Shown in pieces: positions 17,498 to 24,799 of a DNA stretch of 64,000 nt. Positions within the stretch are counted from its first letter, which is position 1, and each line of letters starts with the position of its first letter. A program made the translations under genes and the position numbers. The notes under the pieces are model-generated. The model made no database searches and was not told where the DNA came from. It worked only from the letters and a program-made list of their open reading frames with translations. This stretch comes from Paenibacillus sp. FSL K6-1330 (GTDB lineage: Bacteria; Bacillota; Bacilli; Paenibacillales; Paenibacillaceae): contig NZ_CP150269.1 in NCBI RefSeq assembly GCF_037976825.1, positions 3,485,501-3,549,500 on the forward strand. Reading direction: 5' to 3'.

Positions 17498-19828
17498 ATG
17501 TTCAGCATCCTTCGTAAATATAACCGCAGCGTCATTGTGGCATGGCTGTTCTCTTATGTCACCGTATTAATGGTGCCGATTCTGATCAGCTTCGTGCTGT
17601 ATTCATTCTCATACCATCAAGTGAAGAGCGAGACCAATCGGGCGAACGAATTGCTTCTTCAGCAGATGGAAATGTCCATTGACAGCAAGCTGAAGAGTCT
17701 GGAGCGATTAAGCCTGGAAATTGCGTTAAATAAGGGGATATCGGCATTCTCCAGCGTGGAGTTACCGATTCGTGATCCTCAGTATTACGATGTGTTCAAC
17801 ATTTCGGAAAGCCTGCGAACTTATAAAAATGCAAACGATTCGATTGAGGATATTTACGTGATGTATTTGAACAGTGATACGGTGATTTCGACGTATGGTC
17901 ATACGAGCGGCAGAGGGCTCTATCAAAAGCTGCGGCAGAATGACGAACCCTTCTATGAGAAGTGGATGGGATTGTTCGAGCAAAGATATGTAAACGGTTA
18001 CAAATCGATGGAGTTTCAAGATGGTCTTCAAAGCTTCCCGGTGGTCGTATTTGCACATTCCCTCGTATTTAATTCACCGGCCCAGCCCCCGGCTGTTGTC
18101 CTGTTCTTGATCAAGGATTCGAAACTAATCGAGAGCGCTCCCCGGCAAAAGGATGCGAGTATGTTCATTATAGATATGGATAGCCGGTATATCGCTGCAT
18201 CAGGACAGGATCCGGCTGTACCTGCTGGTATAAGTTATGAGCAGCTGGAAGGCGATAGCGGAATGATCTATATAGGCTCGGACGCGGAGCAGTTCGCGGT
18301 TTCCTATATCACGTCGCAAGTAACCGGATGGAAATATGTATCCGTACTGCCAGCGGCATTATTCAATGAGAAAATGAAAGACTTACGCCAACTGACATGG
18401 ATCAGCATCGCCCTGAGCTTATTAATTGGAGGTATTGTTACGGTTTTGTTTTTACGCAGAAACTATATGCCGGTTCAAGTGATGCTGCAAAGTTTATCCA
18501 AAAAATTCGGACTGAGGTTTGACGGGGGAGCCAATGAATACACGTTCCTGCAGGGGACGATTCAGCAATATTTTCATGACAAGGCAGATATGCAAACGGC
18601 GCTTCACAAGCATCGCAATACAATACGGGCGCATTTGTTGCGGCGACTCTTAAAGGGATACGCCGATCATGATCAGTCTCTCCATACAACGCTGCCTGCA
18701 CATGATATACAGTTTCAATCCGACCGATCTGTTGTCCTGCTGATATCGATCGATCATTATGGCAAGTTTGAGCAGTTTGGCATTCGCGGGCTCCCGGATC
18801 ATAAGCAGCAAATGCTTTATTTCATACTAACGAATGTGCTTGAGGATACGGCTTCCGATGAAGCGCTTGTGTTTACAACAGAAATGAACGATGCGCTTGC
18901 TTGTGTCGTTAATTTCGAAGCAAGCCTGCCAGCGGAGCAGGAGCAAACCGTATTGAATCGAATACTGGCCCAGGTTCAAGATTTCATGCGAAAGCATATC
19001 GAAGCAGAGCTTACAGTAGCTGTGGGTCAGGTTCATTCGGATTTGCACGGCATCGCGCTTTCTTATCAAGAAGCGCAGGCCGCGCTTGAATATCGGATTG
19101 TGATGGGGAGCGGGCAGTTCATCCCGTATACGGACACTCTTATGGACAGGAGCAAGCAATTCCGTCAATTTTATTATCCTCTAAGTGTCGAGCAGCAGTT
19201 TATAGGCTTGGTGAAGAGCGGGAACTACGACAAAGCGGAAGCCATTTTGGATGATATATTCCAAGCCAACTTTTCCAAGCACCCGGTTTCGGTTCCACTC
19301 GCCAAATGCCTGATGTACAACCTGGCAAGCACGATGCTGAATACGCTTGAGGAAGTGAGAGCGGGCAGCAAGCGAACCTATGAAGATCATATCATCGATG
19401 CGGATCTATTGCTCGAATGCGATCATGTGCCGGAGATGAAGGAACGGATGAAACAGATGCTTTCGCAGGTCTGTGAATGGATCCTTGCCGAGAAACGGAA
19501 TCACCACCGTTATTTAATCGAAGATGTCTCGCAGTATGTCCAAGAGCATCTGTATGACCCGAAATTGAATATTTCAATGATTGGCGACGCTTTTCAGATG
19601 ACCCCCTCCTACGTATCGAGACTGTACAAGGAGTTTACAGGAGAAGCCTTACTGGATACCATTAACCGCCTCCGTCTGTCCAAAGCGAAAGAACTGCTTG
19701 TTCTGCAAAAGCTTACCGTCAATGAAATCGCTAGCCAGGTCGGTTATGCGGATGTCAGCACGTTTTTGCGAATCTTTAAAAAATTCGAAGGCGTGACCCC
19801 CGGGAAATATCAGAAAGCCGCACTGTAA
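17498..19828 (+). CDS. Membrane-anchored AraC-family regulator
   Basis: 776-residue one-component regulator. The start at 17498 follows AAGGAGGA by about eight bases; an upstream in-frame ATG at 17450 lies inside the terminator and is rejected. It has a membrane segment at residues 15-37, a large extracellular sensor domain, a second segment near 297-318, and a cytoplasmic region ending in an AraC DNA-binding domain at about 675-775 (ISMIGDAFQMTPSYVSRLYKE and NEIASQVGYADVSTFLRIFKK). Unlike the YesM/YesN pairs, sensing and DNA binding are on one chain. It precedes the binding protein, permeases, GH88 and PL6 genes and is their likely activator. A perfect cre-like palindrome lies inside the coding region at 17989-18002. 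Confidence 0.92.
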   Translation: MFSILRKYNRSVIVAWLFSYVTVLMVPILISFVLYSFSYHQVKSETNRANELLLQQMEMSIDSKLKSLERLSLEIALNKGISAFSSVELPIRDPQYYDVFNISESLRTYKNANDSIEDIYVMYLNSDTVISTYGHTSGRGLYQKLRQNDEPFYEKWMGLFEQRYVNGYKSMEFQDGLQSFPVVVFAHSLVFNSPAQPPAVVLFLIKDSKLIESAPRQKDASMFIIDMDSRYIAASGQDPAVPAGISYEQLEGDSGMIYIGSDAEQFAVSYITSQVTGWKYVSVLPAALFNEKMKDLRQLTWISIALSLLIGGIVTVLFLRRNYMPVQVMLQSLSKKFGLRFDGGANEYTFLQGTIQQYFHDKADMQTALHKHRNTIRAHLLRRLLKGYADHDQSLHTTLPAHDIQFQSDRSVVLLISIDHYGKFEQFGIRGLPDHKQQMLYFILTNVLEDTASDEALVFTTEMNDALACVVNFEASLPAEQEQTVLNRILAQVQDFMRKHIEAELTVAVGQVHSDLHGIALSYQEAQAALEYRIVMGSGQFIPYTDTLMDRSKQFRQFYYPLSVEQQFIGLVKSGNYDKAEAILDDIFQANFSKHPVSVPLAKCLMYNLASTMLNTLEEVRAGSKRTYEDHIIDADLLLECDHVPEMKERMKQMLSQVCEWILAEKRNHHRYLIEDVSQYVQEHLYDPKLNISMIGDAFQMTPSYVSRLYKEFTGEALLDTINRLRLSKAKELLVLQKLTVNEIASQVGYADVSTFLRIFKKFEGVTPGKYQKAAL
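17989..18002. promoter_or_regulatory. Cre-like palindrome inside the AraC regulator gene
   Basis: TGTAAACGGTTACA fits the CcpA operator consensus (TGNNANCGNTNNCA) and is a perfect palindrome. It lies about 490 bases into the regulator gene, where CcpA bound to DNA could block transcription. Function is inferred. Confidence 0.4.
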
Positions 19829-19866
19829 ACCGGATTTTTCATGAAAAACCATCGATTTTTAAGGAA

Positions 19867-19896
19867 TTGCCTGCGATTTTAGATTTTGTCTATGGT
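19867..19896 (+). promoter_or_regulatory. Possible sigma-A promoter of the transport/GH88/PL6 operon
   Basis: TTGCCT at 19867-19872 and TATGGT at 19891-19896 with an 18-bp spacer, about 90 bases before the binding-protein start. A short stem (GGATTTTTC/GAAAAACC, 19832-19850) lies just upstream after the regulator stop codon. Matches are partial, as expected for an activator-dependent promoter. Confidence 0.35.
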
Positions 19897-19985
19897 AAGG
19901 GATACGGGTTTTATTGAACAATGACAACGGATAGGGCAACATGCTGGCCTATCCGACACCTTATCTTACAATCGGGGGAATGATG

Positions 19986-21647
19986 ATGGTTCAACGTTTG
20001 CTGGTCAAAGACAGCTTGTTGCGAAATTTGAAGTCAGGACTGACCGCCATATTGTTAACGAGTCTGGTGCTTGCGGGATGTTCGTCTGGAAGTAAGGATA
20101 ACACGCCGGACGCTAAGCCGAACGAGGCTGGGAAGGGTACATCCACTGCAATCGGTTCATCGTATCCGCTAAATACAACCGAATCGATCACGTCGTGGGA
20201 AATCTTGAACATGAATGCGGTAACCTTCTATTCTAACCTTGCAGAAACGCCGTTCGGGAAGGCGCTTGCCGATAAAACAGGAGTTCAGGTGGAGTATATC
20301 CATCCGAATGATCAGCAGACGGCCGAGCAATTCAATCTGATGATTGCGTCCGATGAGCTACCGGATGTCATTGAATACGATTGGACCGGACGAAGTGCGG
20401 GCTCTTATCCGGGCGGACCGGAGAAAGCCATTCAGGACGGCGTCATTCTGGAGCTCAATGAGCTGATTGATCAGTACGCGCCGAACCTGAAGAAGAAACT
20501 CGAAGCGGATCCGACGCTTGACCAAATGGTCAAGACAGACAGCGGCAAATATTATGTGTTTCCCATGATTCGCAATCCGTCCGGGCTCGTCTTCCGTGGC
20601 CCCATGATCCGTCAGGATTGGCTGGATGAGCTTGGTCTTCCAGTACCAACGACTATAGAGGAGTGGGAGAAGACGTTAATCGCCTTTCGCGACGAGAAGG
20701 GGGCCAAAGCACCGCTCAGCGTGACTTACACCGGAGGGAATTTTGAGATTCGCGATGCGTTTATCGGAGCTTACCGCACATCAAATTCCTTCTATGTGGA
20801 CGATGAAGGCAAGGTGAAGTATGGACCTATAGATCCGCAGTATAAAGATTTTCTGGCCTTATTCCGCAAGTGGTTTGCGGAAGGATTGTTTGACAAGGAT
20901 TTTGCGCTCACCGATACCAAAGCGTTGGATAACAAGATTCTGACCGGGCAGACCGGCGCTACAGTGCATCTTCTCAGCGGCGGCATGGGAAAATGGATGG
21001 ATGCCATGAAGGGGCAGGATCCGAAATTCAAGCTGGTTGGCGCTCCATATCCAACACTCCTTAAAGACGAAGTTCCTTTTATAGGACAACGGGATTTCAA
21101 GTACAATCCGGGACCAAGCAAAGCCATCACAACCGCTGCGAAAAATCCGGAACTGATTGTACGCTGGCTTGATTATGCCTACAGCGATGAGGGCGCGATG
21201 CTCTACAACTTCGGCATTGAAGGAGAGAGCTACGCGATGGAGAACGGTGCTCCTGTCTATACCGATTTGATTAAAAACAATGAGAAATACAGTCTGCAGC
21301 AGATGGTATCGCAGTATTCCAAGCCGAATGGACCATACGAAGCGGATGAACGTCGGAACTGGAATACGTTTCCTGAGCAGGATGAGGCCGTGAAAGTATG
21401 GGCGAAAACGGATGCCGAGAAGCATACACTGCCTGGCTTCCTGACGCCAACCGCCGAAGAAAGCAAAGAGCTTGGCAAGATTTTAACTGAAGTAAGTAAC
21501 TATAAAGAGGAAATGTTTGTCAAGTTTATTGTCGGCAAGGAGCCGATGGAGAGTTATGACAAGTATGTGGAACAAATCAAGAAGCTGGGGATTGAGCGTG
21601 CGGTTGAAATCTATCAAAGCGCTCTGGATCGATACAACAGCCGATAA
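19986..21647 (+). CDS. Extracellular solute-binding lipoprotein (LplA-like)
   Basis: Large sugar-type binding protein of about 553 residues, typical of Paenibacillus LplA-like subunits. Three consecutive ATG codons (19980, 19983, 19986) follow GGGGG at 19974-19978; the third has the best spacing. The signal peptide ends in lipobox LAGC, so the mature protein is lipid-anchored. Features of the class: FGKALADKTGVQVEYIHP, SDELPDVIEYDW, WLDELGLPVPTTIEEWEKTL, and RWLDYAYSDEGAMLYNFGIEGE. The two permeases follow after a GC-rich stem-loop. Given the GH88 and PL6 genes in the same operon, the ligand is probably an unsaturated uronic-acid oligosaccharide. No ATPase is present, so a shared MsmX-type ATPase is expected. 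Confidence 0.9.
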   Translation: MVQRLLVKDSLLRNLKSGLTAILLTSLVLAGCSSGSKDNTPDAKPNEAGKGTSTAIGSSYPLNTTESITSWEILNMNAVTFYSNLAETPFGKALADKTGVQVEYIHPNDQQTAEQFNLMIASDELPDVIEYDWTGRSAGSYPGGPEKAIQDGVILELNELIDQYAPNLKKKLEADPTLDQMVKTDSGKYYVFPMIRNPSGLVFRGPMIRQDWLDELGLPVPTTIEEWEKTLIAFRDEKGAKAPLSVTYTGGNFEIRDAFIGAYRTSNSFYVDDEGKVKYGPIDPQYKDFLALFRKWFAEGLFDKDFALTDTKALDNKILTGQTGATVHLLSGGMGKWMDAMKGQDPKFKLVGAPYPTLLKDEVPFIGQRDFKYNPGPSKAITTAAKNPELIVRWLDYAYSDEGAMLYNFGIEGESYAMENGAPVYTDLIKNNEKYSLQQMVSQYSKPNGPYEADERRNWNTFPEQDEAVKVWAKTDAEKHTLPGFLTPTAEESKELGKILTEVSNYKEEMFVKFIVGKEPMESYDKYVEQIKKLGIERAVEIYQSALDRYNSR

Positions 21648-21659
21648 TGACATCTTGAG

Positions 21660-21692
21660 CCGAGGGGAATGGAGCGGGTTCATCCCCCTCGG
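21660..21692 (+). promoter_or_regulatory. Stem-loop between binding-protein and permease genes
   Basis: CCGAGGGG (21660-21667) pairs with CCCCTCGG (21685-21692) around a 17-base loop, with no T-run after it. This position and shape fit an mRNA-stabilising or partially terminating hairpin that raises binding-protein expression above the permeases. Confidence 0.5.
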
Positions 21693-21736
21693 TAACTTGA
21701 ACCTTCAATAGACAGAGCATAAGGAGTGAGCACGGC

Positions 21737-22714
21737 ATGGCGAAAATTCCGCCTCCGACACGCACGTCAATTCCTTCTAAACCATCTAACTCGGCAGGAC
21801 TGAATCCTCGAAATTGGGGCTTGCTGAAGGACATTAGTAAAAATCGTTTCCTGTACATCATGTTAATTCCGGTACTTCTATATTTCGCGGTTTTTCATTA
21901 TTTCCCCATGTACGGGGCATCCATCGCCTTTAAGGAGTTCTCTCCACGTCTTGGCATCATCGGAAGTCCATGGGCCGGCTGGGAGCACTTCGAATCGTTT
22001 TTTAACGGCATTTATTTCTGGCGGGTTGTCAAAAATACGCTGTTAATCAGCTTTTATGAACTGCTCTTTGGCTTTCCGGCACCCATTATATTGGCGCTCC
22101 TGCTGAACGAGGTGAGAAAAGCCGCATTCAAACGCACGGTTCAAACCATAACGTATATGCCGCATTTTATTTCGCTGGTCGTTGTTTGCGGCATTATTAA
22201 GGAATTTACGATGAGTGACGGGTTAATCAACGATATTTTGGCTTTTCTCGGATGGGAACGGGTCTCTCTTCTGCTGGAGTCTGAATATTTCCGGACCCTC
22301 TTCGTAACCTCCGGAATTTGGCAGAACATCGGCTGGGGGACCATTATCTACCTTGCCGCCCTGGCCGGTATCGACCAGGAACAATACGAGGCCGCGAAGA
22401 TCGATGGAGCCAACCGGTGGAGGCAGATGTTGAATGTGACTTTGCCGGGGATCATGCCTACGATTATCATCCTATTCATTCTTGAGATCGGCAGGCTGAT
22501 GAACGTCGGCAGCGAGAAAGTCATCCTGCTCTACAACCCCTCAATCTACGATACCGCAGACGTCATAAGCTCCTATGTGTACCGGGTCGGGCTGCAGGAA
22601 TTCAATTACAGCTTCAGTTCGGCAGTAGGGCTGTTCAATTCCGCCATCAATTTCACGCTTGTCATCGGCTCAAACTGGCTGAGCCGCAGAATGAACAAAA
22701 CCAGCTTGTGGTAG
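21737..22714 (+). CDS. Sugar ABC transporter permease (LplB-type)
   Basis: 325-residue membrane subunit. The N-terminus is a Pro-rich cytoplasmic tail; six membrane segments follow, starting near residue 40 (FLYIMLIPVLLYFAVFHYFPMYG). The EAA loop is clear at about 212-235 (YEAAKIDGANRWRQMLNVTLPGIMPTI). The start has AAGGAGTG about nine bases upstream. It pairs with the next permease, whose start follows within 12 bases of this stop, to form the channel of the LplABC-type importer. Confidence 0.93.
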   Translation: MAKIPPPTRTSIPSKPSNSAGLNPRNWGLLKDISKNRFLYIMLIPVLLYFAVFHYFPMYGASIAFKEFSPRLGIIGSPWAGWEHFESFFNGIYFWRVVKNTLLISFYELLFGFPAPIILALLLNEVRKAAFKRTVQTITYMPHFISLVVVCGIIKEFTMSDGLINDILAFLGWERVSLLLESEYFRTLFVTSGIWQNIGWGTIIYLAALAGIDQEQYEAAKIDGANRWRQMLNVTLPGIMPTIIILFILEIGRLMNVGSEKVILLYNPSIYDTADVISSYVYRVGLQEFNYSFSSAVGLFNSAINFTLVIGSNWLSRRMNKTSLW

Positions 22715-22726
22715 GAGGTGAAAGGA

Positions 22727-23617
22727 ATGGAATGGAGAGCTGGCAATCGATCGGTTGGTGAAAAGCTGTTTGATGTTTTTAATTACATCTTGTTGACCGT
22801 AATCACGTTGTGTACGTTATACCCATTGATTTACGTGCTGTTTGCTTCCTTGAGTAATCCTACCCGTTACATGCAGCATTCGGGGATTCTATGGAAGCCG
22901 CTGGATATAACATTTAACGCTTACCGGCTCGTGTTTGATAATCCGATGATTATTCAAGGATATTTAAATACGTTCCTTATCGTATCAGGAGGCTTGGCGA
23001 TCAATATTATATTGACCGCATTCGGAGCGTATGCGCTTTCCCGTAAGGGTTTGCGATATCGTAAGCAGCTGATGCTGTTTATCGTATTTACCATGTTCTT
23101 CAGCGGGGGCTTGATTCCCTTGTATTTTACAGTGAAAGGCCTGGAGCTTACCAATACGCTGTGGTCCTTAATTATTCCGCAGGCCATATCTGCTTTTAAT
23201 CTGATTATCATGAGAACGGCTTTTGAGGCGGTGCCTGATAGTCTGGAGGAATCCGCCAAGATCGATGGAGCCAATGAATTCGTCATCCTATTCCGGATTA
23301 TGATACCGCTGTGCATGCCGGTCATAGCCGTCATGCTGCTGTATTACGGTGTAAGTCACTGGAACTCATGGTTCCAGGCCATGATCTATTTGCAGGATCG
23401 TTCCTTGTATCCGCTTCAGCTTGTCCTGCGGGAGCTGCTGCTTCTGAATGATGCAAGCTCCATGGCAAGCGGAGCGAGCGGAGGGGAGGTGGCCGTTATC
23501 GGTGAAACGCTGAAGCATGCGACCATTATCGTTGCGACGGTACCGATTCTGCTGGTCTATCCGTTTTTGCAGAAGTATTTTGTGAAAGGTGCTTTAATTG
23601 GTGCCATTAAAGGATAA
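22727..23617 (+). CDS. Sugar ABC transporter permease (LplC/YtcP-type)
   Basis: 296-residue partner permease. A GTG at 22718 would open the frame, but it lies in the ribosome site itself (AGGAGG, 22713-22718); the ATG at 22727 is eight bases downstream and preferred. It has six membrane segments (first near 20-42, VITLCTLYPLIYVLFASLS), an EAA loop around 180-200 (LEESAKIDGANEFVILFRIMIP) and the usual C-terminus LIGAIKG. It is the second half of the importer channel. The GH88 gene starts about 16 bases after this stop codon. Confidence 0.93.
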   Translation: MEWRAGNRSVGEKLFDVFNYILLTVITLCTLYPLIYVLFASLSNPTRYMQHSGILWKPLDITFNAYRLVFDNPMIIQGYLNTFLIVSGGLAINIILTAFGAYALSRKGLRYRKQLMLFIVFTMFFSGGLIPLYFTVKGLELTNTLWSLIIPQAISAFNLIIMRTAFEAVPDSLEESAKIDGANEFVILFRIMIPLCMPVIAVMLLYYGVSHWNSWFQAMIYLQDRSLYPLQLVLRELLLLNDASSMASGASGGEVAVIGETLKHATIIVATVPILLVYPFLQKYFVKGALIGAIKG

Positions 23618-23633
23618 CGACAGGAGGAAAATG

Positions 23634-24758
23634 ATGAGTAAATTAAAGATTCAACATGAACTCGATTTGGATATGTGGTGGAATGGTGCTCAGTTGAAGG
23701 TGGACCGGATGTTGGCTAGAAAGCCTGAGCTTGCTCCGCATGCGGCCAAGGACGGGGAATACGACGGCTTGACCCTGGACAACTGGATTTCAGGGTTTTG
23801 GCCGGGAATGTTGTGGATTTTTTACGATATGACCGGAGATGCGAAGTACAAGGAAGCGGCGTGGGAGTGGGATATACGGATGGAACGATTGACTCTGGAA
23901 GAAAGTCGCTTTCATCATGATGTCGGGTTTCAGTATTTGCCGACAGCCGTACTGAAATATAAGTTAACCGGCGATGCAGATGGTAGAAGGCGAGGGCTTG
24001 CGGCAGCTAACTTTCTGGCCGGACGATTTAATTTGGCAGGCCAGTACATCAGGGCATGGAACAAGGATCTCCCGGGCTGGGCTATCATCGATTGCCTGAT
24101 GAACCTGTCCCTCTTGTACTGGGCTGCCGAGGAAGGAGAAGACCCAAGATTTCGCCACGTTGCGAATGCCCATGCGAATATGGCTTTGCAGCATATGATC
24201 CGTGCCGATGGATCCACCTGTCATGTTGTTTCGTTTGATCCGGAAAGCGGGGAACTGCTGGAGTATATGGGCTGGCAGGGATATGCCCCGGATTCCTGCT
24301 GGTCAAGAGGGAATGCGTGGGCGCTGTATGGGATGGCTAACGCTTACCGTTACACGAATAATAAGGATTATTTGTACGCCGCCGAGCGGGTAGCTCATCA
24401 TTTTATAGCTTCCTTACAGGGGCACGGGGTCCCGCCATGGGACTTCCGGGTACCGAATCCCGATACCGAGCCTCGTGACACCTCCGCTGCGGCCATTGCA
24501 GCTTCCGGTTTGTTGGAGCTCGCTGCTTTGACAACTCCGGAGGTGGGGACTGTATACCGGAAAGCTGCTGAGCGAATCGTCCTGGCATTGTCGACGGAGT
24601 ACGCAGCTTTCCACGCTCCTGAGCATGAAGGAATCCTGCTTGGCGGAACCGGCCATAAGCCGGCGGATACGAATATCGATGTGTCGCTTATTTATGGGGA
24701 TTATTATTACATCGAGGCTCTGGCGAAGCTTCGCGGCTGGGTCCATCGCGTATTCTGA
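23634..24758 (+). CDS. GH88 unsaturated uronyl hydrolase
   Basis: 374-residue cytoplasmic enzyme of family GH88 (unsaturated glucuronyl hydrolase). It removes the 4,5-unsaturated uronic acid left at the non-reducing end of oligosaccharides after lyase cleavage, by hydration of the double bond. The start ATG at 23634 follows AGGAGG by six bases. Family landmarks: LDNWISGFWPGMLW, HHDVGFQY with Asp near residue 96, WAIIDCLMNLSLLYWA with Asp near 153 (these match the two catalytic Asp of Bacillus UGL, D88 and D149), CWSRGNAWALYG, DTSAAAIAASGLLEL and GDYYYIEAL. No signal peptide, so it acts after import. The related GH105 family is less likely given these motifs. It forms one pathway with the secreted lyase next door. 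Confidence 0.88.
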   Translation: MSKLKIQHELDLDMWWNGAQLKVDRMLARKPELAPHAAKDGEYDGLTLDNWISGFWPGMLWIFYDMTGDAKYKEAAWEWDIRMERLTLEESRFHHDVGFQYLPTAVLKYKLTGDADGRRRGLAAANFLAGRFNLAGQYIRAWNKDLPGWAIIDCLMNLSLLYWAAEEGEDPRFRHVANAHANMALQHMIRADGSTCHVVSFDPESGELLEYMGWQGYAPDSCWSRGNAWALYGMANAYRYTNNKDYLYAAERVAHHFIASLQGHGVPPWDFRVPNPDTEPRDTSAAAIAASGLLELAALTTPEVGTVYRKAAERIVLALSTEYAAFHAPEHEGILLGGTGHKPADTNIDVSLIYGDYYYIEALAKLRGWVHRVF

Positions 24759-24799
24759 TTGGTTATGGGACGTTAATATTCGAAGAGGGGTGAACGGAT

